In this document: one piece after another, positions 11,308 to 22,689 of the stretch
Position numbering within the stretch: position 1 is the first letter of the stretch
Layout: every line of letters starts with the position of its first letter
Assembly (NCBI GenBank): GCA_037367405.1
Contig: JAZKJV010005531.1
Coordinates: 1 to 64,000, forward strand
Source: Ottelia alismoides
Taxonomy: Eukaryota; Streptophyta; Magnoliopsida; Alismatales; Hydrocharitaceae
DNA: 64,000 nt
Reading direction: 5' to 3'
The notes under the pieces: generated by a model
Told to the model about the DNA's origin: nothing
The model's database searches: none
What the model saw: the letters and a program-made list of their open reading frames with translations, nothing else
Translations under genes and position numbers: made by a program

Positions 11308-11935
11308 CCGATTTTTAGAATAGTCGATTATGGATTCATCTGAGTCCATTCCTTTTTACATTTATTATGGATGAGTTTATAAGTCACCATTGGGATGAGA
11401 TATCTTAGTGTATGTTATTCATTGATGATATTGTGTTGATTGATGAGACTATAGATTGAGTAAATGAGAAGATTGAGACCTAGAGACATGCATTGGAGAA
11501 CAAAGGATTTCGTATAAGTGGGGGTAAGACTAAATATATGGAGTGCACTTCTGATGGAAGCAATGGTGAAGGAATCGATGTGAAGATTTATAATGATAAC
11601 ATTCAGAATAGATATTCTTTTATATCCTTGGGTTTTGCAACATGATGGAGAAATTGATGGAGATGTTACTAATAGAATAAATGTAGGATGGTTACAGTGG
11701 AGAGGAGCCTCTGCTGTTCTCCATGATAAGAAAATTCCTTTGAAAATCAAAGGAAAGTTTTACAAAGTAACCGTGAGACCTGCTATGTTCTATGAATCTG
11801 AATGTTGGCATGTGAAGCATAGATATGTGCAGAGAATTGCAATAGCAGAAATGAAAATCCTAAGGTGGATATGTGGACACACACGAAAAGATCGGATTCG
11901 AGATGTTGCAATTAGAAGGAAAGTTGGTGTAGCTC
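11308..11935 (+). pseudogene. RTE-type LINE reverse transcriptase, C-terminal part, split by an LTR element
   Basis: About 11330-11470 reads ESIPFYIYYG then FIDDIVLIDETI, with the catalytic DD at 11424-11429. 11470-11540 gives the ALENKGFRISGGKTKYMEC block typical of plant RTE reverse transcriptases. 11761-11935 gives SECWHVKHRYVQRIAIAEMK and WICGHTRKDRIRD, the conserved region near the RTE C-terminus. The 5' part (endonuclease and RT fingers) is missing, as usual for truncated LINEs. Stops and frame changes (around 11455 and 11640) make it inactive. The reading continues at 19983. Confidence 0.88.
11931..11935. repeat. Target site duplication AGCTC, left copy (right copy 19978-19982)
   Basis: AGCTC directly precedes the LTR terminus at 11936 and directly follows the terminal CA at 19977. 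Removing the element plus one copy restores the LINE reading RRKVGVA(P)..EDKIREN. Confidence 0.93.
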
Positions 11936-13085
11936 TGATGAATCTCGTATTCATCATGCTAAAATCCATCTATTAAAACCCCTCTCTCAAATAAATCCAA
12001 TAAAATCATCATCAATTCTTTATTATTATCCGGTATCATATTGTGTATTAATTAACCCTTAATTATTGTATTTAATTCCGCTTATTTTTGTTGTATTTAT
12101 TTTATCATCAAAAACCCCTAAAAATTAGGTAGATTAATTGTCCATAAATCACTGACCTTTAAAAAGACTAAAAAATACAAAAACAAATCAAAAGTTAAAA
12201 ATCGGTTTTTTATCCCCCTAAAAATACCTCCAAAAATACTTTTTGTACAAATGACCTCTTTTGGCTTTTTATCCAACATGAAAATTGTAGATCTCGTCGA
12301 GACGAGCAACTTTCATGTTTTGACTTTTTCCTAATTTTGCCTCTAACTATTTCTTTTGTATTTTTCTTTGTATTTACTCTTTCTAATTTTCTGATTGGGC
12401 CACGTGGCGCCCTCTGGGCCGCCCACGCGGCCCGCCTCCCTCACGCCACCCGGTCTCATCTGGACCGTCCGATCTACACATCCTGCCTTGATCTCAGCCC
12501 TCCATGGCCGCTTCAACGCCAGCCGTCTGATCTGATCTCAGATCAGATCGTCACCACTCCATCGCGCCTCACTACCAGTCGTTTGATCTTCTTTTGATCC
12601 TACGACCAACACCTCGCCACGCGCCCGTTCACTTCAGTCGCCTGATCCCACGTTCATCCTACGGTCGATAACGCTCCACGTCACCCCTTCGCCCCCTCAC
12701 CCTTGGATGGACCCCCGCTCTTCATCTTAACCGCTCTTTGGCACCCACTTTCAGCCGTCGATCATAACCCCCGGATCTGATCGTAACCCTCCACTCTCAC
12801 TCCCATCATAACCGTTGGATCTAAGGATCCAACGGCCTGCCAGTTGTCTTCCTCCACTGTAACCCCCCTTCCCATACGTTATCATCTCCGATGCACCACC
12901 CTCCTTCCAATTTTGGAAAGCACCACACGTCACACGTCACCCCCTCCGCATCAAAACGCTCCCCGCGTAGCCAGATCTCCCACCATCCTTGCGCGACCTT
13001 CATGTCCTCCCACCGTTACTCCTCCACCATTAAAACCTCGTTAAAAATGCCTCACCACTACCATAACCCCCGACCGCCCCCCTCC

Positions 13086-13092
13086 TATAAAA
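13086..13092 (+). promoter_or_regulatory. Putative TATA box, 5' LTR
   Basis: TATAAAA sits between GC-rich U3 and the C/T-rich leader, and the 3' LTR has the equivalent at 18129-18135. It would drive transcription of the element. Confidence 0.6.
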
Positions 13093-13359
13093 CCCGACCT
13101 CCGCCCTCTGTCACCCCCATCCACCATTAGAGGGCCTCCTCCCTAGCTTCGACCGCCCTTCGGTGACAGCGGAGGGCTGGTTTTGAGGCGATCATGGTCG
13201 TGAGCGCTCTGGTGAGATCCATGTCCTCCGACCTTGTCGCGGTTGCCTTCGGGCACCGCTGAGCTCCGAGGCCGAGTTGTCCTCGTCGGGCGACGACCTG
13301 AGTCTCTCTCGAGCCTCAGCCCAAGCTACCTCCTCCGCCATTCGCCTAGCTCCGGCCAG

Positions 13360-13634
13360 GTACTCTTTTACTTCTTTTCCTTTCAATTTCTCTGAATTAT
13401 TCCACCGACCATCTTCCTTTTCACTCACGCCTGAACACCCCCGAGCTTTGCCATCTATCAAACCTCCACGCCGACCACCTCCCCTTTCTCCAGAACCACC
13501 CCACTCAGATTTCCCCTTCTTCTTCATCTCGTCGGAGAAGAAGCTATTGGGCCACCGCCTCCCATCACCCAAGGCCTCCATCTCACCCACTCACTCCATC
13601 ACGAGCACGCTTCGGCTATTTCTAACATCTGCAG
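13360..13634 (+). other. Intron-like segment in the 5' LTR leader (275 bases)
   Basis: Donor GGCCAG|GTACTC and acceptor ATCTGCAG|GTACAC bound a T-rich segment, with the branch-site consensus CTAAC at 13622-13626, 8 bases before the AG. The 3' LTR carries the same structure at 18403-18691. Splicing is inferred. Confidence 0.55.
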
Positions 13635-14914
13635 GTACACACATCATCAATGGCCGGACATCGCACCTGAGCTCCAACTCCAATCTCCGCCGCTGATGCA
13701 GCTCCATCTATCAGCCGCTCAAGACACCCTTGGAGCATCGATATCTCACTAGCTCCTTCGCGGACCCCTCAGCTTTACTCTCAGACCTTAAGGCGAGCGT
13801 TTGGAGCCCGGCGGAGCTATGGCATGGTCGCCGGATCCCTGCCTCCTCCGGTGACCAGCGACAATGAAGAAGCTACAATTGTCGTCCGATCATCTGGATC
13901 GGACGGCTGTGATGGTGACACGTGGAGGCCCAAGCCTCAAACCAGACCTGCAGGCTCGGGTTCCCACGAACCTCGACCCGAGCCACACGACGCTGCCACG
14001 TGTCCCGAACCTGAGGTGTCGTCCCGAGCCTGGTCCCTCACGTGCACAGCACGTGTGGGCCTGGGTAAATTGCACGACAGACCCAGATGTCTTATGAAAT
14101 TACAGTTTGGTCCCCAGGCACGTGCCTCACGTGCGCGCTTGGGTTATTTACAGGGAGGCCTTGCCGGGTTTCTATATTTGCACAAAGGCCCCCGTGTATT
14201 GGAGAAATTTCAGACGGGCCCATGTGGTTTTTGGTATTTGCATTTAGACCTAAACTAAATGCAATATTTATCCTTTTTATTTCTAGCATTTTTATACAAT
14301 TATGCCCCTACATTGTTTTCTTCATAACTTGAGCATCGTAGGTCCAAATTGCATGATTTTAGTGTCGTTTTGATCCTTGTTTTGTCCTCTACATCATAGC
14401 AAGTTTAATTTTCTCATTTGCCACTATTTTAAATGAAGTGATTTTTGTTGTGATAAATGAGACCATGCTCTCCTTGTTCTTGCTTTGATTTGATGAATGT
14501 TCTTCATGTGGTGATTAATATGACCCTGGTTTCCATTTCTATTTTGTTGCTCATATTTTGAGAATATATTTGTATTCTTTTGTTTAGCATACATGTAATC
14601 TTGCATAATTATTCATGCATCACTTTATAATTGCATAAAAACCAACTAAAAACTGCATACATCATGGCATTGCATTGTAATTCACATAGTGCATCTTGCA
14701 GACATGAACTTGAAATTAATTCACACCTGCGCTTCATGAATCAAAATTCGATAAATGAATTTGGTAGTTGTGTCCTTGTGTTCGACCTTGGTAGACTTGC
14801 CAAGTATAAATACTCCACAACATTCAAAGGGATGTGGTTTTTGCTGAATCGAATTTGCCTCCTATACTACGACAATTTCACATTATTGTAGAGGCAAATT
14901 CAACGTTCATCAAA

Positions 14915-14932
14915 TGGCGCCGTTGCCGGGGA
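14915..14932 (+). promoter_or_regulatory. Primer binding site (tRNA-Asp type)
   Basis: TGGCGCCGTTGCCGGGGA begins two bases after the 5' LTR. From established knowledge this 18-mer is complementary to the 3' end of plant tRNA-Asp and is the standard primer site of Athila-type elements. It is where minus-strand DNA synthesis would start. Confidence 0.93.
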
Positions 14933-16972
14933 CACGACTTAACTTAATTATTGAATTTTGATTTTCTTTGTTGAATAATTTCAATTTTTTAGGTCCTCAT
15001 TTCATGTATCATTTTTTTGCATCATATCTGTTGATTTAATTTCTTTGTGTGTTCTAACTTTTCTCTTTTGTGGCAGGGCCCATGATCATCAAGGACGCTT
15101 GATCTTCATGGAGGCGTGAAGTCGGGAGCTTCTGCTGAAGAGGCCGTAAAAGAATCTGTGAAGAAATTCTGGGATTTTAATCAGTCAGCCTGCATTGCAT
15201 ACTGTAAAAAAAGGGCTTGCATTTGCATATTTATTTCCAGTTCTTGCACATACACACATACACCACCCCCCCCCACACACACACACACTTGCACATACAC
15301 ACATACACCACCTCATCTCCCTTCCCTCTGTAATTTTCACAATCTCTCGCTCTCTCTCTCTCTGTATATTGAACGAACCTCCCCCCCCCCCCACCCTTGT
15401 ATCATAGTACAAACACCCCCACCCTTGTATCATAGTACAAACACCCCCACTCTGACTACTAGGCTTAGTAGACACTTTTAGTGAGGGAACTCCGGTCTCC
15501 CTTAACAGAGTGGGTGGTTTAAAGGACACCGCATATGGATCCGTCCTTAAGGATCACGAGTCCGTTTATCGGCTCGTACTTACACCCATACTTGCTGAGA
15601 GTGGATACTTTTATTCATTTGAGCCTGGGCCAGTCATTGTCTCTCCAAAGAATTAAAAAATGCAAAAATTAAAATCCATAAAAATCTGTAAAAACCAAAA
15701 ATCACAAAAAAATCACTAACTAAGGAGTTGGTGTATTCCTAACACATTTACTCTCACTCAAGGCTTGAGGATTTTGAGGACACTGGATTTCTGAGATCTT
15801 GAGAGTCTGAGTTAACATGCCTTAGTCATTAGGGTTTTAAGCTTAGTTATCCACACTCCCCGAGTTTGGAAGATTTGAGCGCTATATTGCACTCTTCATC
15901 TCTACCTTCAAGAAAAATATGATCAGCACAGTCACTTCCACAACTGCGTGATTGATGAGATGAGTTGAGATATCACTTGAGGAACTAGGACTAGAGATTT
16001 GAGTTTAGATCTGATCTAATGATATTCGAGGATGGGATAAAGTTAATGAAGGCTTTAGAAAACCTGAGTGTCAGCAAAACCCTAGCCAGTATGTGAACAA
16101 GATTCATATGATATCTCTTTGATATTTACCTATGTGCCAGGGTGTGATGAAACTTAATGGGAATTGTTGATCAATGTGCGCCAACTTTTGGTAAAAGCAG
16201 TGGAGCTAGCCAACAAAAGAAAAGAAATGTCAAAGAAAAAGCTCTAAATACCAAAGTCAAATTACAAATGAGCTTCCACCAATGGCGAGCACTCCCAAAC
16301 ATTTTCAAAGTGTCCACTTGGACCAAGCGCTAATTAGGACCAAGGAGTCGGGCTAACACCACAAAAAGGGCTCTGCATCGTAAGCGATATAAGTCTGGGT
16401 GTCGAAGGTATCTTAGATACTCAGAAAAGACACACCCCGGTGTACTCCCAGAAAAACAAGTGCAAACGACTCCAACTCTCTTGACGGACACATTGATCAA
16501 CAATATTAAAATTTACACGTGTTGAGTAAAAAGGCACTCAAGAGGCCCCTTGTTCCAATGTGAGGAAGAGAAAAATAGACACAATCCCATAACTTCCATC
16601 ATCTGGCCGTCCATCTACACGTTCAAGTCCGAAAAACTAATGAGACGGTTGACTGAAGCAAGAATAAACTTATTCCCTAGTATTGAGGATGAGGTCTAGA
16701 GGAGAGTCTTTGGGATAGGAACTTTGAGTGATGCTCTGACTCGACTCTCATGAAATGCAGTACACTTAAGTGCATATCCTTATACTATATGAACAAAAAG
16801 ATAGTCTGATAACTAGAGTTGGATTCCTTCTGACTATGGCTTGGAGCCTAGAATTTTAGGATCTCTTAAATTAAGGGTCTTCGAAAAATCGAGCCTTGAA
16901 ATCCTCACTTGCACTGTCAGGATTTAATCCAACTCCTTTATTCTTTAGATGCTCGAGGACGAGCATGGTTTA
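14933..16972 (+). other. Non-coding internal domain of the LARD-like element
   Basis: About 2 kb without gag, protease or pol homology in any frame. It includes a leader, a microsatellite zone (15240-15450), a block with TCCTTAAGGATCACGAGTCCG-like sequence (about 15540) that loosely resembles the leader of the pol-bearing element at 47700-47800, and a long 3' non-coding stretch. The ~2-kb size suggests it keeps only cis-acting signals. Confidence 0.8.
15244..15448 (+). repeat. Microsatellite zone and a 28-bp tandem duplication
   Basis: CA-rich runs (15246-15310), a (CT)n run (about 15345-15363), a 12-C run (15381-15392), then a 28-bp unit starting ACCCTTGTATCATAG repeated exactly twice (15393-15420 and 15421-15448). 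Confidence 0.85.
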
Positions 16973-16984
16973 AGTATAGGGGTA
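16949..16984 (+). promoter_or_regulatory. Hairpin plus polypurine tract of the LARD-like element
   Basis: ATGCTCG-AGGA-CGAGCAT (16949-16966) forms a perfect 7-bp-arm hairpin, followed by GGTTTAAGTATAGGGGTA ending one base before the 3' LTR at 16985. The purine-rich end is the polypurine tract that would prime plus-strand synthesis. The same hairpin-plus-tract layout precedes the LTRs at 43529 and 53639. Confidence 0.85.
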
Positions 16985-19977
16985 TGATGAATCTCGTATT
17001 CATCATGCTAAAATCCATCTATTAAAACCCCTTTCTTAAATAATCCAATAAAATCATCATCAATTCTTTATTATTATCCTGTATCATATTGTGTATTAAT
17101 TAACCCTTAATTATTGTATTTAATTCCGCTTATTTTTATTGTATTTATTTTATCATCAAAAACCCCTAAAAATTAGGTAGATTAATTGTTCAAAAATCGT
17201 TGGCCTAAAAAAGACTAAAAAATACAAAAACAAATCAAAAGTTAAAAATCGGTGTTTTTATCCCCCTAAAAATACCCCCAAAAATACTTTTTTTATAAAT
17301 GACCTCTTTTGGCTTTTTATCCAACATGAAAGTAGTAGATCTCGTCAAGACAAGCAACTTTCATGTTTTGACTTTTTCCTAATTTTGCCTCTAACTATTT
17401 CTTTTGTATTTTTCTTTGTATTTACTCTTTCTAATTTTCTGATAGGGCCATGTGGCGCCCTCTGGGCCGCCCACACGGCCCGCCACCCCTCATGCCACCC
17501 GGCGCTCATCTGGACCGTCCGATCTTCACATCTCGCCTTGATCTCAGCCCTCCATGGCCGCTTCAACACCAGCCATCTGATCTGATCTCAGATCAGATCG
17601 TCACCACTCCATCGCGCCTCACTACCAGCCGTTTGATCTTCTTTTGATCCTACGGCCAACACCTCGCCACGTCGCCCCTTCACTTCAGCCGCCCGATCCC
17701 ACGTTCATCCTACGGTCGATAACGCTCCACGTCACCCCTTCGCCCCTCGCCCTTGGATGGACCCCCGCTCTTCATCTTAACCGCTCTTTAGCGCCTCACT
17801 TTCAGCCGTCGATCATAACCCTGGATCTGATCGTAACCCTCCGCTCTCACTACCATCTTAGCCGTTGGATCTAAGGATCCAACGGATTGCCAGTCGTCTT
17901 CCTCCACCGTAACCCCCCTTTCCGAACGTTATCATCTCCGATGCGCCGCCCCCTTCCAATTTTGGAAAGCACCACATGTCACTCCCTCTGCATCAAAACG
18001 CTCCCTCGCGTAGCCAGATCTCCCACCATCCTTGCGCGACCTTCATGTCCTCCCGCCATTACTCCTCCACCATTAAAACCTCGTTTAAATATACCTCGCC
18101 ACTACCATAACCCCCGACCACCCCCTCCTATAAAATCCGACCTCCGCCCTCTGTCACCCCCATCCACCATTAGAGGGCCTCCTCCCTAGCTTCGGCCGCC
18201 CTCCGGTGATAGCGGAGGGCTGGTTTTGAGGCGATCATGGTCGTCAGCGCTCCGGTGAGATCCATGGCCTTCGGCCATGTCGCGGTTGCCTCCGGGCACC
18301 GCTGAGCTCCGAGGCCCAGCTGTCCTCGCTGGGAGACGACCCGAGTCTCTCTTGAGCATCAACCCAAGCTACCTCGTACGCCATTCGCCTAGCTCTGGCC
18401 AGGTACTCTTTTACTTCTTTCCTTTCAATTTATCTGAATTATTCTGCCGACCATCTTCCTTTTCACTCGCACCTGAACACCCCCCCCCCCCCCCCCCCCG
18501 AGCTTCGCCATCTATCAAACCTCCACGCCGACCACCTCTCCTTTCTCCAGAACCATCCCACTCTGATTTCCCCTTCTTCTTCATCTCGCCGGAGAAGAAG
18601 CTATTGGGCCACCACCTCCCGTCACCCAAGGCCTCCATCTCACCCACTCACTCCATCACGAGCACGCTTCGGCTATTTCTAACATCTGCAGGTACACACA
18701 TCATCAATGGTCGGACATCGCACCTGAGCTTTAACTCTAATCTCCGCCGTCGGTGCAGCTCCATCGATCAGCCGTTCAAGACACCCTTGGAGCATCGCCA
18801 GCTCACCAGCTCCTTCACGGACCCCTCATCTTGACTCTCAGACCTTCAGGCGAGTGTTTGGAGCCCGACGGAGCTATGGCATGGTCGCCGGATCCCCGCC
18901 TCCTCTGGTGACCCGCGACGATGAAGAAGCTACAGTTGTCGTCCGATCATCTGGATCGGATGCCTGTGATGGTGACATGTGGAGGCCCAAGCCTCAAACC
19001 AGACCTGTAGGCTCGGGTTCCCACAAACCTCGACCCGAGCCACACGACACTGCCACGTGTCCCGAACCTGAGGCGTCATCCCGAGCCTGGTCCCTCACGT
19101 GCACTACACGTGAGGGCTTGGGTAAATTACATGACAGACCCGGATGTCTTACAAAATTACAGTTTGGTCCCCAGGCACGTGCCTCACGTGCGCGCCTGGG
19201 TTATTTACAGGGAGGTCCTGCCGGGTTTCTATATTTGCACAAAGGCCCCCGCGACTTGGAGAAATTTCACACGGGCCCAGGTGATTTTTGGTATTTGCAT
19301 TTAGGTCCCACCAGGGACCTAAATGCAATATTTATCCCTTTTATTTCTAGCATTTTTATTACAATTATGCCCATGCATTGTTTTCTTCATAACTTGAGCA
19401 TCGTAGGTCCAAATTGCATGATTTTATTGTCGTTTTGATCCTTGTTTTATCCTCTACATCATAGCATGTTTAATTTTCTCATTTGCCACTATTTTAAATA
19501 AAGTGATTTTTGTTGTGATAAATGAGACCTTACTCTCCTTGTTCTTGCTTTGATTTGATGAATGTTCTTCATGTGGTGATTAATACGACCCTGATTTCCA
19601 TTTCTATTTTGTTGCTCATACTTTGAGGGTATATTTGTATTATTTTGTTTAGCATACATGTAACCTTGCATAATTATTAATGCATCACTTTATAATTGCA
19701 TAAAAACAAACTAAAAATTGCATACATCATGGCATTGCATTATAATTCACATAGTGCATCTTGCATACTTGAACTTGAAATTAATTCACACTTGCGCTTC
19801 ATGAATCAAAATTCGATAAATGAATTAGGTAGATGTGCCCTTGCGTTCGACCTTGTTAGACTTGCCAAGTATAAATACTCCACAGCATTCAAAGGACTGT
19901 GGTTTTTGTTGAACCGAATTTGCCTCCTATACTACGACAATTTCACATTATTGTAGAGGCAAATTCGACGTACATCA
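16985..19977 (+). repeat. 3' LTR (2993 bp) of the LARD-like element
   Basis: It matches the 5' LTR throughout. The main length difference is a C-run of 20 (18480-18499) where the 5' LTR has 5 (13438-13442). It ends GTACATCA at 19977, followed by the AGCTC duplication. It carries its own hairpin (17323-17366), palindrome (17862-17885), TATAAAA (18129-18135) and intron-like segment (18403-18691). Confidence 0.93.
18403..18691 (+). other. Intron-like segment in the 3' LTR leader (289 bases)
   Basis: Same donor (GCCAG|GTACTC), CTAAC branch-site motif and acceptor (TCTGCAG|GTACAC) as in the 5' LTR. It is longer because of the expanded C-run. Confidence 0.5.
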
Positions 19978-19982
19978 AGCTC

Positions 19983-20222
19983 CGATAGAGGACAAGATAA
20001 GAGAAAATTGCTTAAGATGGATTGGCTATGCTCAAAGGAGGCCAGTCGATACACCAGTTACAAGATGCGAGTTTTAAGATGTTGAGCCGGCTAAGAGAGT
20101 GCAAGGAGGGCTCAAGAAGTATTAATCTAAGTCGAGATGGAGCCAAGATAAATCTTAATGGAAGCAAAGAATCCATGTATCCAACCTTACTTAATGTGGG
20201 AAAATACTTTGTTGTTGTTTGT
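19983..20222 (+). pseudogene. RTE-type LINE, 3' end after the LTR insertion
   Basis: It resumes the RTE protein with EDKIRENCLRWIGYAQRRP and VDTPV, then the decayed C-terminus (NLSRDGAKINLNGSKE...LLNVGKYFVVVC). It ends in a short TTG-type repeat (TTTGTTGTTGTTTGTT, 20209-20224), the usual 3' tail of plant RTE LINEs. This and the fragment at 11308-11935 form one insertion. Confidence 0.85.
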
Positions 20223-21226
20223 TAATTTCCATATCTTATTCATCGCATATTATGTTTCAACGTCAGACTTTAGGCGGACCTGAAAGTTCTATAATGTGTC
20301 GTGTAAGCTCCAAAGCACAAATAAACTCAATAGAAATAACGACCTTTTGTCCTTTATCCCCTATCTTTTCTTCAACAATTAAAATAGAATATCACATAAT
20401 TTAACATTTATCCCTCTTTAGTCCTCAAAATCCTAAAAAAGAATGAAACCATTTATCCATTGTTATCCCGTATCCTACTATTTATCTGGCATGGAGTAAA
20501 AAATCCTTAAACAAATCCAACTTGATGAAAATCTATAATGAGGAGCTAAAGTTGGAATAAAATACCTAAATATTAGAGACAATTAATAAGAAATTACAAG
20601 TAAATTTTAAAATAATGTAGTTGGTGGATTAATTGATATTGGTGGAGAGGAGCGGGAGAGGAAGGCAAGAGGAGCATGAAAAGAGGAAGAGGTGAGGGAA
20701 AGGATGTCAAAAAGGAAAAAAAATGTCAATTAAACGAGAAGATTGGAGAATCGGAAGCGAGAGAAGTACCCTATTGCCGAAAAATTGATTTAAAAAAGTG
20801 ACATCATCCGTACTGATCAAAAATCATTAAAACGTACCATCATTTCCTTTTTACACTTGCTTTCTACCATTTTTATGTTTCAAATAACTAAATATGTCTA
20901 TTTATTATGACAAAGCTATTTTTCCCTTTGCTAAAAAAACTGTTTTTCTACTTATGCCCAAGTTTCCGTCGTTCCTATCAATCCTGCTCTATCTAATCGC
21001 TCCAATCATGACTCCATTTTGAAATCAAAGAAAATAGACTACATGATGGCTCTTCAACGACTGCAGGAAATTTCTCTTGGATTCTCTAATTTCATGGTTT
21101 GAGTCGGATTAAGTTCGGGAAAAAAAACTCTCGGTTACTGGTCTTCCCACTTGTGATCGTACATCTTAACCCACTTGTTCATGAGATGGCTCTTAATTAC
21201 AGGTGTGCCGGAGATATGACCCCGTA
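20223..21226. other. AT-rich intergenic sequence, no gene seen
   Basis: No protein homology, LTR or terminal repeat was recognised. Purine-rich in the middle (20640-20760). It lies downstream of the ENOD93-like gene, so its right end may hold that gene's terminator and 3' flank. Confidence 0.5.
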
Positions 21227-21440
21227 TCATACAAATTTCCAATTATATTTCTTTTTCTTTAACACCAAGTTGTGAGAGAAATGAAAAAGAAATACAGGAA
21301 CCTTCGAATGCGACTTAATTCCATTTCCACATCCATATATGTACACACGCACAGCTACATTAACATGTTGACAAGTGGGCAGTCGATGCCAAAGGAACCA
21401 AACAGAGCAGCTGCTACATCGAATACTATAATTTTTCTCT

Positions 21441-22012
21441 TCATGCGGAGGCATGGGAATCGCGGAAGGAGTTCTTCCGTGCTGAGGCCAAGATCGTCTT
21501 GTCTGCTACTATGAAGTACGCCATTCCTGCAGCTGGCGAAAACGATTGGATTTGCTCTATTTAGAGACAGACGGTGTATCTGAAAGTAAGTAAATGTGAA
21601 CAAACAGCTGATCACCACCAACCTGTGGAGACGATGAGAGCTTGGGCGGTGGGGTTGAGGTTGGCCCTCGCCCACGGAAGCATCCTCACGCTCGCCAACT
21701 AAAATACCAACCATCAATCGATCAGTAAATCGTATAGAATAGGAGATAGCACATATGCATCACCATATGGTTATCGACATACGGTGGGTATTGCGGATGC
21801 GACGGTGGCCATGACAGCGGCTTTGGTTCCCGCGATCACCCCTTCTGCAATCCATCCGTGAAAGAGTCGGGGGACCCATCAGTAATCTACAAACAAACGT
21901 ACTAACTAGGAGAAGATAGCATGAAGAATAAAGACGGACCGTGGGAGCATCTCTTGGCGACGGCGAGCCTCTGATCCAAGTAAGAGCGGTTGACTACCGA
22001 TGAGGATGCCAT
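21441..22012 (-). CDS. ENOD93-like: Early nodulin-93 (ENOD93)-like protein, 4 exons, 100 residues
   Basis: Minus-strand exons: 22012-21940, 21844-21783, 21698-21623 and 21532-21441, with all introns GT...AG and phases that join in frame (303 nt including TGA). The start is the first ATG after the TATA box. Family signatures are clear: LDQRLAVAKRCSH, then EGVIAGTKAAVMATVASAIPT, then LASVRMLPWARANLNPTAQA, then AAGMAYFIVADKTILASARK. Length and motif order match the ENOD93 family (about 100-115 residues). Two hydrophobic segments (about residues 31-45 and 63-79) predict a small membrane protein. First found in legume nodules, the family is widespread in plants; it has been tied to nitrogen response in rice and, more recently, to mitochondrial cytochrome oxidase. 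The last intron has two possible acceptors 6 bases apart; the upstream one restores the family residues. No defect is visible; it is likely functional. Confidence 0.93.
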
Positions 22013-22120
22013 CAGATGAGATGGGATCGGGGAGGAGTTGAAGGGAAATGGTGGGGTTGCTGTTGTGAGTGTGGAGTGCGCGATGAAGGAAGCCACGGAT
22101 AGCAGGGTTCTGTTTTATAG
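22013..22120 (-). promoter_or_regulatory. Core promoter and 5' UTR of the ENOD93-like gene
   Basis: On the minus strand CTATAAAA occupies 22120-22113, about 100 bases before the ATG. Transcription would begin near 22085-22090, giving a C/A-rich 5' UTR of about 75 bases (CTCCACACTCACAACAGC-type) with no earlier ATG. This fits a functional plant class II promoter. Confidence 0.75.
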
Positions 22121-22251
22121 GGAGAAAGAGTCGATGGTTTCTCCCGAACTGTGGGGAGGAGTCCACCGTTTCAGCTCGTGCCTGTTTTATTTATTATACC
22201 CTGTCTGAAAACAAATGCATACAAATTTTACTATGGACATGGTTTTGGAGT

Positions 22252-22305
22252 AGAGACGTGGTTTTGGACAGTGTGCAGAGACGTGAGTGAGTGAAGAGAG
22301 ACGTG
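22252..22305 (-). promoter_or_regulatory. Three CACGTCTCT motifs upstream of the ENOD93-like gene
   Basis: AGAGACGTG on the plus strand occurs at 22252-22260, 22277-22285 and 22297-22305, so CACGTCTCT reads three times on the gene strand about 130-190 bases before its TATA box. ACGT cores are bound by plant bZIP factors. A role here is inferred from position and repetition only. Confidence 0.4.
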
Positions 22306-22689
22306 TTTCCATCCTCTCTGTTTAAGTCCGGAGAATGGTCTGTGGTGTCCGCTTACGCGTCCAGATCAGCCTTAAAGGAACAGTGCAGTGGAGGAGCATT
22401 ACCTGCCGTTTGATTAGTTCGAACATGACCTTCGATTGCTCTCCTCCAAAGTTGTAGATCTAATAGAGCATTATATAAAGGTGCAGACACTAGTTTCACT
22501 TCATCCATTTGGGAGAAAACCTACTGACACGCATGTATTCTTGTTACATAGGGCTCATCGAAATACGTGGTCCAAAAAGATCCACATTTGAATGATTTCG
22601 TCCTAAGATGCTGGTAAAAAATGGCATTTTCCCTATTAATGGCATTAATACGCTTGAACACGCCATGCAGGCCTTTGAGTTTGGATAAT
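22306..22689. other. Upstream intergenic DNA, no gene seen
   Basis: Sequence between the ENOD93-like promoter and the end of the minus-strand LTR at 22690. No coding or repeat signal was recognised. It may contain more of the gene's upstream control region. Confidence 0.45.

Larger units (their letters stand above)
11936..14912 (+). repeat. 5' LTR (2977 bp) of the LARD-like element
   Basis: It runs from TGATGAATCTCGTATTCATCA to GTTCATCA. In order it holds an AT-rich U3 start, the U3 hairpin (12275-12319), a GC-rich U3 with the CCGTTGGATC palindrome (12812-12835), TATAAAA (13086-13092), a C/T-rich leader, an intron-like segment (13360-13634) and an AT-rich U5. The block TTCGACCTTGGTAGACTTGCC (about 14778) matches the U5 of the other LTRs in the window. 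Confidence 0.93.
11936..19977 (+). mobile_element. Complete non-autonomous LTR retrotransposon (LARD-like, Athila/Tat-type signals), 8042 bp
   Basis: Two LTRs (11936-14912 and 16985-19977) bracket a ~2.07-kb internal region with a primer binding site and a polypurine tract but no gag or pol. Both ends are intact and flanked by AGCTC. Over the first ~175 bases the two LTRs differ by about four substitutions and one 1-bp gap by eye, so the insertion is fairly young, younger than the RTE LINE it splits. Lacking coding capacity, it must have been mobilised by proteins of an autonomous relative. The tRNA-Asp-type primer site points to the Athila/Tat branch of Ty3/gypsy. Confidence 0.95.

Noticed and set aside
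18277..18834. 185-codon open frame in the 3' LTR, with a similar 139-codon frame at 13277-13696 in the 5' LTR
   Set aside because: Serine/proline-rich frame caused by C/T-rich leader sequence. It spans the intron-like segment, and similarity between the two is simply LTR identity. No family match.
22013..22166. Upstream extensions of the ENOD93-like protein
   Set aside because: The longer readings begin at GTG, not ATG, and overlap the TATA box region; the first ATG after the TATA box is 22012 and matches the family start.
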